Shown: positions 21,474 to 33,800 of the stretch, piece by piece
How the letters are laid out: each line of letters begins with the position of its first letter
Position numbering within the stretch: the stretch's first letter is position 1
Origin: Anastrepha obliqua
Taxonomy: Eukaryota; Arthropoda; Insecta; Diptera; Tephritidae
Direction: 5' to 3'
Assembly (NCBI RefSeq): GCF_027943255.1
Contig: NC_072892.1
Span: 116,825,792 to 116,889,791, forward strand
Length of the DNA: 64,000 bases
Notes under the pieces: model-generated
What the model was told of the DNA's origin: nothing
Seen by the model: only the letters and a program-made list of their open reading frames with translations
The model's database searches: none
Program-made: the position numbers and the translations under genes

Positions 21474-22744
21474 CAGGATGAACGATATTCAAAACAGCAT
21501 AACTTTTTTGCATGAAATTAGTTTTAATTGATTTCAAAGACCAAATTGTTCAAAAATGATTACAATTTTAACATACATATATTCACGTTAGCTCCATATG
21601 GCCACCATTTGCCTTGACTATAGCCTTCAAACGGTAAAAAAATTAGTTGCATGCTGCACGAATGTGATCTTGAGGTATTTTGGCCCATTCTCATATAATC
21701 GCTTTTTTCAGCGCATCCATACTGGCATATTTTTAGTCCTCACCTTGCTCTCCAAAATATACCAGATGGAATAGTCCATCGGATTTGCGTCTGGCGAATT
21801 CGAAAGCCATTGTGAGGGCGAAATGAAGTGTGAAACTTGATTTTTTAACCATTCTTGGTTCACACGAGCTTTATGCGATGGTGCCGAGTCCTGTTGGAAC
21901 ATCCATGGTCTACGACCGAAATGTTTGCGTGTCCAGGGCTCTAAAGCAGCTTCTAAAACATTTTCCCGATAATAAGTCGCATTCACTTTGATACCAGGCT
22001 CGCTAAAAACGATTGGAGAGCATCCATCAGCGGTCACTGCGGCCCAAACCATTACTTGCGATGGGAAATTGCTTCGAGTGGCCATACGTAGGCTCAAATT
22101 CTCCTATGAGCGTTCAGTCAAGTTAATGCGATGTTTTGAGTGTTTATGAACTGCTCAATTGGGAAATTTTTTTCATCAGAAAACACAATGTTAGGAAATT
22201 CGCCACGTTCGTGCAAGCGCAACAACTCCTTTGCTCTTTCGCACCGAACTTTTTTTTGCTGGGGTGAAAGATCCTGTCCTTTTTGGAACTGTAAGCCTTG
22301 ATCTTGAGCTCATTTTTCAATATGCGTCGAATGCTGTCTTGTGATATTTTCAGTTCTTTGGCCATTTTTCTTCCACTTGAACTTGGATTTCGTTCACGTC
22401 GAGCCTTCACTTTCCGAACCATTTCTGGCGTTGTTGCGGTTTTTTTTGGTCGACCTCCATAGCGCTTTGCAATGCTACCAGTATCATTGTAACGGTTTAT
22501 AGTGCGATTTACAAACATTTTATTCATTTTGAGGTAGCTGAGCTCACGAACAATGGCTGGTTGTGATTTCCCAGCCAAATATAACGCAATCACACTAGTA
22601 CGTTTGAATTCCATCACAGAAAAAAAAAATTCAACAAAACTGAGACGCAAATGTTTTTGGTGGAGTATATACAATATATTGAACTGTCATCAGAACAATT
22701 TTGGCGTTGATGCCATGAGCTGTTTTACAGATACAAGCAGTGTG
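21474..22744 (-). mobile_element. DD37D (maT-type) Tc1/mariner transposon, nearly full length
   Basis: The left TIR begins CAGGATGAACGATATTCAAA after TA (21472-21473). On the minus strand the transposase starts MEFKRTSVIALYLAGKSQPA near 22612 and has an HTH of the paired type (NDTGSIAKRYGGRPKKT, ISQDSIRRILKNELK). The later frame contains VMVWAAVTADGCSP, QQDSAPSHKARVNQEW and SNSPDANPMDYSIW. The last two catalytic aspartates are separated by 37 residues, the DD37D signature. One frameshift lies near 22.1-22.2 kb. The outermost part of the right end (about 45 bp) is missing compared with the copy at 58785. Non-functional as it stands. Confidence 0.88.
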
Positions 22745-22899
22745 CCCAGAAGCAAGTGCTGCATTACAGTATTTACTAAATCGGGCAGAAACAAAAGCGT
22801 GCCGCTCTTGAAATTGATATTTGAAACAAAACGGCCAGCCAAGAAGCACCGAGAGAATGGTAGCTCCTAAAACACTCAGGCTAAAAAGCCTATTGTATT

Positions 22900-23846
22900 C
22901 AAAGCTCTAGAAAGTAAATTGTAGATAGTTAAGGGGGAAACGAGAATTTGAGAATTGTCAGGATTTTCCAGATTCTTTGGCAAATCTGGAAACATCCTCT
23001 AGTTTGAAAGAACGAATATTACGCATTCTCATGATATCGGAACCCAAAATTCGTCACTTTGATCTATAAAGGCAGGACACTCACAGTGAAAATACTCAGT
23101 CCTATCCGCCTCCTCTAAGGAACACAGGCAAATCGGGTTCTCAATGATTCCAATGGTGGTCATATGTTGCTATGGGTTGAGTCCTGTCACAATGCCTACC
23201 ATCAGATGAACGTACAAGTATGTTCTACCAAGTTTTAGAAGAAAGCTCAACAGTTTTCTGTTTGGGCTTGTCACAAAACACTATGCAGTTCTACATCGTT
23301 ATGGACTGGACCATTGCTCTTTATGTAAATTGCATAGATAATCGCCGAGCCAATTCTTGAATTCTGTAGAACTACATGTATCTACAGTTGGCCAATTCGG
23401 GAGCAATTTCATTTCATTGAACCCCGCGGTGTCCTGGAACCCAGGAAACCCAGTACAAGCTTATTCCGTCTTGCAACAGAATTCAGTCTCTTCTTACATT
23501 CTTGAACAATCTTTGAGGTTTGCTTTGCGTTCTCCAGGGCCTTCAGTGTAGCCTGATTGTCGCTAAACACTCCAATCTGTTTCCCACCCCATCTCCACTC
23601 AATTATCCATTCTGCTGCTTTCAGAATGGCAAAAATTTTCGTTTGGAATACAGTTGCCATTCATCCTATAGCGTAATGATACTTATTACTATCGTTTAAG
23701 TACCATCCGGTTCCAGAATCTGTTTCATTCTTGGACCCATCAGGAAAGAAAGTATCCGTCAAATTTCTTTGAATGGACTGTGGATTACATCAAATTGCCT
23801 TCCAAATGGAACTATGGGCATACGAAGTACCAAAAACAGTGGACAC
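22900..23846 (-). mobile_element. I/R1-like RNase H region of a decayed non-LTR element
   Basis: The minus strand gives DTFFPDGSKNETDSGTGW, ATVFQTKIFAILKAAEWI, GVFSDNQATLKALENAKQ and LVLGFLGSRTPRG. These are the RNase H blocks with first Asp, Glu and second Asp, and a degraded final block. More decayed sequence continues towards 22.9 kb. Its upstream side is interrupted by a small insertion at 23864. Confidence 0.75.
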
Positions 23847-23863
23847 CGCTCAGATAGCACCTT

Positions 23864-23965
23864 GTTGTTGTTGTAGCAGCATAAACATTCCCCATACTTA
23901 CATACGGGGAATGCTGCTGGAGTGACAGTCCTAGGCCGGATATAAATCCGGGACTTTCGTAGAAA
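23864..23965 (-). mobile_element. 102-bp retroposed 3' end with 17-bp target duplication and hairpin
   Basis: CGCTCAGATAGCACCTT (23847-23863) and CGCTCAGATAGCATCTT (23966-23982) flank the insert with one mismatch. On the minus strand the insert carries a hairpin formed by CATTCCCCGTATG and CATACTTACATAC-type arms (GGGGAATG pairs with CATTCCCC), then GTTTATGCTGCTA and a CAA tail of about four units. This is what a strongly 5'-truncated non-LTR insertion or short SINE-like derivative looks like. Confidence 0.85.
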
Positions 23966-24079
23966 CGCTCAGATAGCATCTTAAGGATTTCGCTGTTTTC
24001 AAAAGTTCCGTCTTCGTAGCAGATAATTCCGAATTAACGCCATCGTCTGTCTAGGCCATAACTCTCAACAAATGCGGTT

Positions 24080-24740
24080 AAGCCTTTAAAGGTCATATAA
24101 TTTCGGATTATAACCAAATACCATAATTCTTTATGCAGCACCTATCTGGGCGGGGGCTAAAAAATCTAATCTACGGGAAGTCACCCAAGTATGTAGCGGT
24201 GTCTGATGATGCAATCTGTATAATAGCTAGAAAGATACCTCTGGACCTCTTGGCAAATTGAATGAAACGGTTCTATAACATGCAAAGAAGCTCGGCCCAC
24301 GCCAGTACAAAAAGCAGCTGAGCGTTTGCTGACAATCGACTGGTGGCAGCAGCGGTAGGATCAGTCACAAAGCGGGCGGATGAGTGGTTAGTGAGAAATC
24401 ATGGCGACACCGACTATTACCTTTCGCAGACATGTCTGTTTTCGGCGATGCCTGCACCGATTTAAGCTGGCAGACAGCCTTTCTGTTCAAACTGCCCGAA
24501 TACTGACGAAAACGCAGAACACATGATTTTTTATTGCGACTGCTTCAGAGAGAAACGAGCTATTCTCAAACAAGCCCTGGGTCATCAACCATCTCCCAGC
24601 ACCCTCATACGGGATATGTGCGCAACTAGCAGTAAGTGGGAGGCAGCCCAAACCTTCACAGGTAAGATCATGATTGGGAGCGCAAAATGATGCAGCAACA
24701 GTTACAGCAGCGGCAGGGAAGACGGAGAGTTTCTGACGAA
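24080..24740 (+). mobile_element. R1-like non-LTR C-terminal region
   Basis: The plus strand reads NAAPIWAGAKKSNLREVTQV and CSGVSDDAICIIARKIPLDL, then the R1-type zinc knuckle CSNCPNTDENAEHMIFYC followed by KRAILKQALGHQPSPSTL and SSKWEAAQTF. It shows the thumb connection plus the C-terminal CCHC domain of an R1-clade ORF2, with a frameshift near 24.45 kb. Confidence 0.8.
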
Positions 24741-24789
24741 TCGACGGCAAGCACAGACTTTTGAGTGAAACACTCAATGGAATATTGTA

Positions 24790-25780
24790 CAGAAGACAAG
24801 ACGGTAGTGGGTTACCTGGGCGCAGATACCAGTTATTACTTCGGTCATAAACACGGCTCTACACAGATGTTATACTTTTGTGGTCCCAGGGTAAAATTAA
24901 CCGAGGAGGGAGGATTGTTATAGCATTAGAGGGAGCGTGCCCCACATACTATTGGCGTAAAAAAAAATTCTTTACATCGGAAGAAATCTGAATTGCGATT
25001 GATTTAGGCGTGCGGGGGGAAAAATGTTACTCACCTTCTCCTTCCGGTGAAGAAATCAATACTGGGTATCCAATTCTCACCAAACTAATATTCTTCAATC
25101 ATGCAATATTTAGTGTGCTTTGTGCTTTAGCACAAATAGCTGCTATAGAGGGCCCGCGCTTAGGCAGACCACATTATTTGTATAGGGTTGGGCATGCCAG
25201 GGCTACTAAGTAAAGTAAAGAGGGAATCAATATAGGTATAGGAAGAAATCAAGATGCATATGTATGCATATACAAGTACATATTTGTTTTCATGTTAATT
25301 CCGGCAGTCATACTACACATAACATATTTATACTATGTAGCATAACAACGATTCACCACAGCTGCATACAAATGTAAACATACGCAAGTATGCAGTTGGA
25401 CGGCCAAGATAATACAGAGAGCAAACAATGCACATTGAAGCTTGCGTTAGTTTGTTTGTTTGTATAAGTATGCACACAGCTAACATATTTAGGTGGTTCA
25501 TAAGGTGGAGCACCCCCTAAATATATTTCGAGCCGTTTAAAGTTTACTACAGAGAACAATACGACACTTACGGCACCCTTGGGAGTACCTCAATTGAATG
25601 CCTGTGAGGTAAACTGGTCGAGTACACACATACATTATGGATATACTTATACATATGCAAGTAACAAGTGGCGCTAAAGTAATCCTCCTATCAGAAAATG
25701 CTATAAATTTTGCGATTGGCCCCTAATGTCAGTTCTGTTTTGAGATTTCTGTAGTAAACACATGCGAAATACACGTTAAT
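24790..25780. other. Mixed AT-rich DNA without a gene
   Basis: No coding signature. The part around 25.24-25.65 kb is rich in CATATG, TACATA and CATACA words, like the simple-sequence-rich spacers elsewhere in the window. Confidence 0.4.
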
Positions 25781-25785
25781 AAACA

Positions 25786-26090
25786 ATGTTACGCTACACT
25801 GCTCCAGAACGCGGAATATTGCTGACTAATTATTTGACCAATAATCGGTCGGTGACTTTGGCACAACGTGAATTTCATCACAGTCTACTGGTGAAACACT
25901 GCGACGTTTAGCCGCTCGCCTCGAAGAGACTGGCACAACAGGAGATGCTGCCAGGCGTGGCAGACCCCGGAGTAGCCATTCTGCAGAGAATATTGCTGCT
26001 GTAGCCGAGGATGTCATGGAAGCGCCGTCAACATCGACCAGACGACGTGCCACGCAAATGGGTATCAGTCGACGGTCTGTACAGCGAATT
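25786..26090 (+). mobile_element. Mariner-like transposase N terminus
   Basis: An ATG at 25786 opens LRYTAPERGILLTNYLTNNR, SVTLAQREFH, LRRLAARLEETGTTGDAARR, HSAENIAAVAEDVMEAPSTS and RRATQMGISRRSVQRIL. This is the two-HTH N-terminal domain of an IS630/Tc1-mariner transposase, with one stop or shift after REFH. It stops abruptly at about 26090 and the catalytic domain is absent. Confidence 0.75.
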
Positions 26091-26437
26091 TTGGTACTTT
26101 TGCTTTACTTTACCTTGTAGGTATAGCAGCGATCGGCAACTTTTCTCCAAAATTAAATTTAAATTATCCAATTTATATTTGCAAATTTTTTAATTTCTAT
26201 TTTGCATATCTGCAACGTTAATGTTCCACTTTTTCAAATAGGTTCTAAATTTTTTTCCTTCATACCAGCAAGGAATGAATCCGCAACAAATAATTTTATC
26301 ATCATTAAAAGCTGGTGCTCCACTCGTTTTGTGAACAATTGATTTTAAAAAGTGATATGTATGGTTTTCCATGACCAATAAAAGTTAATAGCCTGAACCA
26401 AAGATCATATTTTCGGATGCCTTTCACTGTTCCACTA

Positions 26438-26953
26438 CGAGGGTTGTTAATTGTTTGTGGTAAACCTTTTTTATTTTTCGACAAAGTCTCCTTTTAGGCT
26501 TATACACTTCGCCCAACGCTGTTCTAGTTTGTTGATCCCTTCCGCAAAATAAGTTTTGTTCAAGTAGGAAAAATAGGCATTCGTTTCTGCAATCACCTCC
26601 TCGTTTGAATAAAATCTTTCTCCCGCCAGCCATTTCTTCAAATTGGGAAACCAATAGAAGTCCTAGGAATCCGAGGGACTGGAGAATATGGTGGATGTGA
26701 AACGATTTGGAATCCAATTTCCATTAATTTTGCGACTACAACTGGTGAGCTGTGAGCGGATGCTTTGTCGCGATGGAAAAGGAAAATCACTCGACTTCCT
26801 CGATTCAAACGAATGCCAAACCCAAGGAAATAAACCTATCGCGCTGAAACTTTGTGTGTGTTCTTCCAAGAGATACGCGATTCTAAACATGATTCAATAC
26901 GCGAGAGTAGTGCCATCTCTCTGATTTTGAACGGACTTTTCAAACGACCCTCG
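26438..26953 (-). mobile_element. 516-bp internally deleted mariner with TA duplication
   Basis: TIRs are CGAGGGTTGTTAATTG and, inverted, CGAGGGTCGTTTGAAA, flanked by TA at 26436-26437 and 26954-26955. The minus strand still encodes the transposase C terminus: FPNLKKWLAGERFYSNEEV and EQRWAKCISLKGDFVEK. The centre with the catalytic residues is deleted, giving a MITE-like derivative. Confidence 0.85.
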
Positions 26954-27189
26954 TATGGGTTGGCTCAGAAACTATGGCATGATTTAGCTAATCTCTTTTG
27001 CTTTTATTCAGAAACCTTACACAATCTAATTTAAATAGATCTCTAAAACTGTTTGAGTATAAACTCGGAAGCTTCGCCAGTTATTCATCGCAAGTACAGA
27101 CAAGATCTTCGGAAAGTGCTATTGCTCTTTTTGCTGCCTTTGCTCATTATTGGGTGTTTTATAAAGTCATGAATGCCTCCAGTTAGTTC

Positions 27190-27600
27190 CGTTAATCATT
27201 CAATTTTCTTCGATACTTTTCACGAATTTTTCAAGACAACCAACGATAACCGTCTTGGTTCAACAACTCCGCCAAATCCAAGATAGGTATGGGATTTGGC
27301 TTCAGAATGTGATTTCAACTCTATGAGAATAATTTAAGCGGACTCAAATTGTACGATCTTGGTCGCCAATTTATGTAAGTTCCCCAAGAGATAAACATGA
27401 GCTCAAATCGTTCATGCAGAATATCCACGTTGCGTCCTTCTGCTGGAACCACGCTTTCTGCAGTTCAATTCGATTTAAATGTCTATCAGTTTTTGGGCCA
27501 ATTGGTTGCCATTCATCCAAAATTCCTCCTCATCCAAAGTCTCCTCACGACGTACGCTGTGTTCACAAATTTTACACTTTTGAGTCAGCGTCCGATCACC
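27190..27600 (-). mobile_element. Decayed mariner-like transposase segment
   Basis: Across frames the minus strand shows EEFWMNGN, AWFQQKDAT, ISWGTYINWRPRSYNLSPL and LAELLNQDGYRW. These follow the order of the second and third catalytic blocks of IS630/Tc1-mariner transposases (family form WFQQDGAT, NWPPRSCDLTPLD). Both catalytic aspartates are replaced. Confidence 0.5.
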
Positions 27601-27659
27601 AATACAAAATTCGCCAAATTTAAGTCTGGTAAGAAATTGATAGTTTCGGGTTCCCTTAC

Positions 27660-28085
27660 ACACTTTCACAAACAGTGGCGATCTTCTCGACCAATCTGGC
27701 ACTCCATTGTTATACGGATGGTGGATTGGTGCTTCTCCTTCTTGATTGACCAGATGGTTTTTTCTTGCGCTAACTGGCTCCAATTTGAAACCCTAAGTGA
27801 AGTCAAGTCCTTCTTTACCTGATCTTTCCATCGCAGAGGAGGCCTTACCCGTGCTCTGCTACAATCAGCTGGTATCGCATCGAATACTTTCAGAGTCAGC
27901 GCGGTTGTATCCATTCGGACGACATGACCCAGCCAACGTAGCCGCTTTATTCGCTCCGGTATGTCTTTGTTGTCGTAAAGCTCATACAGCTCATTGTTCC
28001 ATCGCATACTCGCCGTCGCTAACGTGTAAAATTCAAAAATCTTCCGCAGAACTTTTCCCTCAAAGACTTTAAGGGATGGCCTCAG
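27660..28085 (-). mobile_element. RTE-like non-LTR C-terminal region
   Basis: A 142-residue minus frame reads FEGKVLRKIFEFYTLATAS, NNELYELYDNKDIPERIKRL, RWLGHVVRMD and RVRPPLRWKDQVKKDLTSLR. It matches the ELYELY..D....IK..RLRWLGHV.RM pattern of RTE/endonuclease-RT elements. The upstream RT is absent. Confidence 0.8.
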
Positions 28086-28239
28086 AAAAATCAAAGCGAG
28101 AGTTGTAGCCAGAGCTATTCTATGACTTCAAAAGTATACTTATGCAAACATGTTTCCCCATTCTGGAAACAATTGGAAAACTCGATTTCCGAAAGGTCCT
28201 TCAGTGTACGCAAGCCTCTAAACTTTTTTGTTCAATTAC

Positions 28240-28960
28240 CAATTACTGCAGCGTTTTCCGGCTCTAGTATCATCAGAAATATCATCATACCGCAAAAGCC
28301 GTTCGAGAAAGAATTCGCAGAAATCCCCTTAAAAAGCTGAAAATCATGTCCAGGGAAATGAATGTATCGACCAGATCCATGTTAAGACTAATTAGAGATG
28401 ATCTCCACAGGAAAGCCTTCCATCGCTCAACTGGCCACCTTTTAACAGCGCGCTTGAAGAAAATTAGACTCGATAGATGCAAGCAGCTTCTTCGGTGGCA
28501 TGCGGTCAACTACCATCAAAATATGGGATGTGAAAATGTTCATTGTTGAAAAAGTTTTTAATAAACAAAACGATAAAATCTATGCTAAAACTTCTAAAGA
28601 TGTAAAAAATGTTGTTCTAAGTTTTCAACGTGATCACCATCCAGCCTCCGTAATGGTTTGATGGGGAGTACATTGTAAAGGCGTGACGTGTCTTCATTTC
28701 TGCGAAATGAGTTAATACCGAAGCAAAAGTGTATCAGGAGGATGCCTTAGAAGGCGTGGTGAAGCAGTTGAGCAGAATACTCTTCAATAGAGTGCGTTGG
28801 ATCTTCCTTGCGTGCTGCAAGAGCTGAATGGTCTAATCGTTTGAAGGCTTGTGTATAATCAAATGGTGACCATTTCGAATGACAATTAAAAAACTCTTTC
28901 TTTAATATTTACATGATTAAATAAAACTAACTTTATTGAAAAAGTATTATAATTTCATAT
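28240..28960 (+). mobile_element. maT-like transposase relic
   Basis: Plus-strand pieces in order: MSREMNVSTRSMLRLIRDDL, LKKIRLDRCKQLLRWHAVN, NKQNDKIYAKTSKDVKNVV, QRDHHPASVMV and, near 28.84 kb, RLKACV. They follow the HTH-to-catalytic order of DD37D-type transposases, with many frameshifts and a missing central-to-C-terminal part. Confidence 0.65.
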
Positions 28961-29304
28961 CTATAACGGACTTAACTTGTAACAGAACTTATGGCAAGAG
29001 TAAGTATGTGTTAGGGTTTCGTGCTTAGTATTTGTGTTTACAAGGCGGTAAAGTGATTGAACATCCATCCTTCCTCTGTTGGCCACAAAAGTAAATTTCA
29101 GTTAATAGACCGAGGCATAAATACACCACTAAAGTAATATATGTACACACATATGTGAGTATATTGGTTACCCTGCAGAGAAAATCTAAACTAATTAATT
29201 ACTAGACTAGGTTTTCACTGGTCGAGTTGGGATTATTTTCGCCTATTATATGTAGGTACCCATATATAGGACATATTTCAATTTAGTTGTTTTATTACCC
29301 ATTG

Positions 29305-29560
29305 CAGAATGGTTAGGTGCGCGCCTACCATTCGGTAGTGACCGCGTTCGAAATCCGCTGTGGGGATGAAACTCTAAAATGATAATAATGAAAAGGTTTT
29401 TTTCTTATAGTGGCCGCCCCTCGACAGGCAATGCCAAACTTCCGTAAATATTTCTGAAATTTCTCATAAAAAATCATCAGCCGTTCGGAGGCATTTTTGC
29501 CACTAAGGTATCGATTTTTATTATTGTTCTCGAGAAGCGGTTCGAAGGCTTCCAAGTCCT
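29305..29560 (+). repeat. tRNA-derived SINE copy 2, divergent
   Basis: CTACCATTCGGTAGTGACCG and a box B-like GCGTTCGAAATCC (about 29343) precede the family body TAGTGGCCGCCCCTCGACAG, GGCAATGCCAAACTTCCG and GCCGTTCGGAG. Box A at the extreme 5' end is eroded, and the copy fades after about 29.48-29.56 kb. Confidence 0.7.
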
Positions 29561-29729
29561 TCGAGCCTTCACTTTTACAACTAATTGGCAGAATTAAGTT
29601 TGGCTAGGTTAAGTTGGTCGATCAAAATTGATTTCACTTAAAGCAGATCTAGTTCCTACCAATGATTATAGATTACCAGGTTTGGCCAATTTGCTATGGT
29701 GATAAAAAAAAATTTTGACAGCAACTTCT

Positions 29730-29930
29730 GCTGCCACGTCACCGGGTACTCGGCATTCAAATTCTGTTCAGCTGTTCTTTAGACGGCACCGCAGCAATAC
29801 TGTGTTGATTTTATATTGATGAACACAATACAATCTCAGTTGTCAAATCACTGTCATGACCCCATCAGTCAATCAGCTGTTTTTTTCAAACTCGCTGAGA
29901 GCCGGTTAATGGTCTAATCTTGCTTTGTGG
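29730..29930. repeat. Repeat sharing GAGAGCCGGTTAATGGTCT with 48.7 kb
   Basis: AATCAGCTG, a short spacer and GAGAGCCGGTTAATGGTCT (about 29895-29914) recur in the same order at 48.66-48.70 kb. An ACGTCACC word precedes both. The borders are uncertain; it may be a decayed non-autonomous DNA element. Confidence 0.45.
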
Positions 29931-30439
29931 CTGGCCTTCTGAATTCTTTTCACCATGGATTATACTATTGTCTTAGTTTTAGAGTTTGCGATATTCAGGA
30001 CTTCAGGATGAGAAGTTTTCTCATCACAATTACAGCGAAATAGTCTACTTCCGAGACGGACTTATAATCACAAAATTTTGGAGATTGCTTGCAGAGGTGT
30101 AAAATGTGAAATAATTTGCAGTTTGAAGCCTCTAATTATGTATATTACTAAAATAAAAATAAAAAACTACTACTAAAATTTAGTTAGTTTTAACTCGTTT
30201 GGGAATAGAGTAGGTAATTTTTTACTTTCGCACAATTTTTTAATTGCGCAAAATGTTAATCAATTATAAAAAATAAGAACGCTGGAATTGATATTTTTAA
30301 CACTGAGTGAGCTTTCAGTCAGCAAAAATAGGTAGTTTAGAGAAAGATCTTTCCCTAGTAAGTTTTGCATTTTTAAAGCACTTCTAAGGAAAATGTGCTA
30401 CTATCGCTTCTTATATAGCAACAGTTGGTCAGTTGTTTA

Positions 30440-30850
30440 TGGCACCCTTGCCTGTCTTTGAAAACTACCAAATATTTGTTTATTGGCTACTTGTTTGGCT
30501 TTCGGTCACCAAACAGGTAAAATCATCATGGTATACATCCTAGGAATCATTTTGGAGTCTAGACTCCTTGATCTGCCATAAAGGCTTTGATAGACTCACA
30601 TGGCTGTAGTGGCTTCTTCTATCATCGTTTCGAGGTGAGAGTTCTAATTTAGACGTTTATCCAAGATCGGATCTAGACATTTTTCTTCATTCGAAAATCT
30701 TCCTTCTACAAGGCCCAATAGATACTCCGTTAGCATGACACCAGTCTGATATGAGGATCAGCGCTTGGTTCATGATGTTGGAAATTGTACCTACAACCGT
30801 ACAATGTCCGTAAGTTTGCAGTTACTTAATTATATTATTATTTATTATAC
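30440..30850 (-). mobile_element. Non-LTR RT fragment downstream of the palm
   Basis: The minus strand reads ISNIMNQALILISDWCHANG, VSIGPCRRK and LWQIKESRLQNDS. It follows the post-YADD helix and thumb layout of I/R1-type elements (family form ALK....WC...GLSVNP.K). It is strongly decayed. Confidence 0.5.
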
Positions 30851-30859
30851 AGATTTTTC

Positions 30860-33800
30860 GTATTATAATAGTACACTACGTGATTGCATTCATGTACATT
30901 CATGATTAATAATGTTGCTGCCACATTTACATTTTCTTCCATTCAGTAATGCACTGAATATTTCCGATTTAAAATTTCTTTAATTGGAAGTTCTCTTTTG
31001 AAAAATAGCTCTTATATAATATTTTAGGCGAACAATCGCACTTTTGAAAGGAACTGTGGGTGATTTTAATGCCCATTGCTTGTTAATTTTCTGCTGGGTT
31101 GGGGATGCAGTGATTTCCAAAATTTTCAATTTATTTATTCAAAAAAAACTTGCACACACAGTACTTACTACATATACAGGGTGGTTCAAAGGTGATACGT
31201 GAAAAGTATGGTCTAAACCAATATATCCGTGAGAGCTCAAGGATGAAATAAAATGCGTTATAAAAGATATACATACAGACTGAACTAAGTTAAACTAAAA
31301 AATTAGCGAAAATTTCGATATTTATTTTTTGAAATTTGCTAGAGTCAAGTGTGACATGATGTATATTATTAATGCTATGTTTTTATTTTTTGTAAAATAA
31401 AGCAATTGACTAGCAAAAAAAAATTATTGAAAATCATAATTTTTTCGAGCCTCTGACTACCCCTATCCCCTTAAAGGATATTGTATTTGAGATATAACTG
31501 CCATAGCTTGAAAAACGTGATGATATAAGAACAAAGTGATTTCGTAAAATTTTGTTGTATTTTATTTATTGCATCACCCTATATATTTATTTCATAGCAT
31601 ATTTGTGTATAGTTGGATGTATAGTTGTGCATAAAGTTGATTAGTTCCTTTATGTGCATCTGAATTTCACCAGTTAGATATATTAGTATTCATAATGTTT
31701 TTTTTTGTGAAGGAAGTGAAGAGTTTCAATCATAAATTTTGTTATTTGCTCCTATGATTTTTACTTCAATGCTCGAGTGCTTACTTACTTTTAGAAAATT
31801 GCACACATTTTATTTATTAAGTACCTACATTTATGTGTTTGCAGTTGCCTTTTCATTCAAATGTTTGTGTTGACTCTTTGCATTTATGCACATACACACA
31901 TACATACGCATGCCCTAGTACATACTAATAGATGTTTAGAGAGGTCGATGAACTCTTAGGCTTTGTTTGATTTCAGCCACTATTTGAATAACAAGATAAA
32001 TGTGTGAAATTCTATATATATATATATGAACATATGTATTAGTGTATGTGTGTAGTTTTCCATTTTGAATATTCTATATTAGACTCTATTATTCATTATT
32101 ACATACATTCGAATTTTGTGCAGGACTTAATACTTGCTGCCAATAAATTAATTAAATGGTATTGGAGCACAGAATTCTAATAAATTAAAAATGGAAAAGG
32201 AAGAAAATTCTTTTTAAAACTCTGTTTACACACTCGGCAAAGCAATGGAGTCTTTAAAATAATAAACAGAATTTGCACTACTCATTTTTCATGGCAATTG
32301 AACATTTGACAGCAGATTTTGTCAAAAATAAACAAATCGAGCTAAAAAGAATTACAACAGGAAAATTTTAAATTATAAATAATCCCATGATTGAAAGACG
32401 CAACTTGAAAAGTGGGCAGATTTTATTTATTTATATAATTATGATAATTAACTAATACTAATACAATTCTATCCTTAATAGCTATGTATGTACTTATAAC
32501 TAGGATCTATGAGTTTGTTCTACTTATAAGTGCATAGTGACCCAGCGGGTCGGAGAAAATAATACATTCCTGTCCTGACTCTGAATTCTATTGTACATGA
32601 AGCGTAGGGAACTCCCTGCTTGCACAGATAACCATGGAGACACTTAGAGAAACTACACTTTCGTGAGAGGATAGCGGCCTGAAGTCGGGACTCTAAAGAG
32701 TTCAAAATGAATACTCAAACTCAAAAACAAACCACCGAGCAAAAAGCAGAAGATGTAAGCAGAGATAGTCGAAATGGCAACGTGGATCCAAGAGCAGTCT
32801 TCAGAAGAAGTAGGTTACTGCTAAGATTCCCGTCGGCAAAGAAAGCACACAGTGCAGTTACAGTAAAAAAATAATTTTCTAGAATTTCTGAAACAATAAG
32901 TAAAAAAAAAATTTAATGCAATTTTTTCCAGTCGTTAATTAAAAATTAAATAATCATAAAATTTGGGTGAATTGAACTTTCGATTGAGGATATTTGCTAT
33001 GTTTAAATCTTCCAAACAATCTTCATTGATAGGCCATGCCTAAAATCCAGTTTTTATTTATGTACAGGTAGATTTGATTAAAAAATTGCAAAGAATCTGA
33101 GTTGATGAAAAAGTCAAAATCCCTTCTTTGTAAGTTGATAATTTTACAATTACATAGCGAATTTTCTCCATTTAATGAATGGAGAAAAACGAAACGAGAA
33201 AAACTGTATTACCTGTCAGGGTGACAAATTGTAAAAAATCAATAGAAGTTTTCAGCAAACTTTATTCTTTATGTGGTAAAATTGAATAAACTATCAAACG
33301 TAATGCCAAAAATTTTCCAATGAAAAACCATGAAATTAGAATGATAAGATTGTCGAGTTTTGTTAATTTTAACACAAAATTTCAAAAATAAGTTTTTATT
33401 AGACAATGAGCTACTTTTATAAAAAAATAATAAAAATTCAAAAAAGGAGAGAAAAATAGTCAAAATCGGTCAGAATGTTTATGTGTTACCATTTTGTCGC
33501 GGGGTGTAAACTGTTCCGGTAGTGTAGTCGAGCTTAAATTTATGAAATTTTAAACTCACTTTCTTATTTATAACAAATTCCGTACGAATTTCCTTTGATT
33601 TTGTATGTATAAAAACTCAAAATAAACTCTACTTTAATTAGAAACGACATACACAGACAAACTAATGCGTCTACATTTCATCAATTAAAATAATAGCCAG
33701 TTAAAATATTCGAAATTTCCAATTGAAAAGCTTCTAGTCATAAAAGGCAAATGGAATTTAAAATAATTTATCTATAAAGTGGAAAATTATATGAGAATAC

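Noticed and set aside
31177..31580. MITE with CAGGGTGGTTCAAAGGTGAT end
   Set aside because: The opposite end (GCATCACCCTA) matches only over about eight bases and the TA duplication is ambiguous in a TA-rich stretch. Left as a weak candidate.
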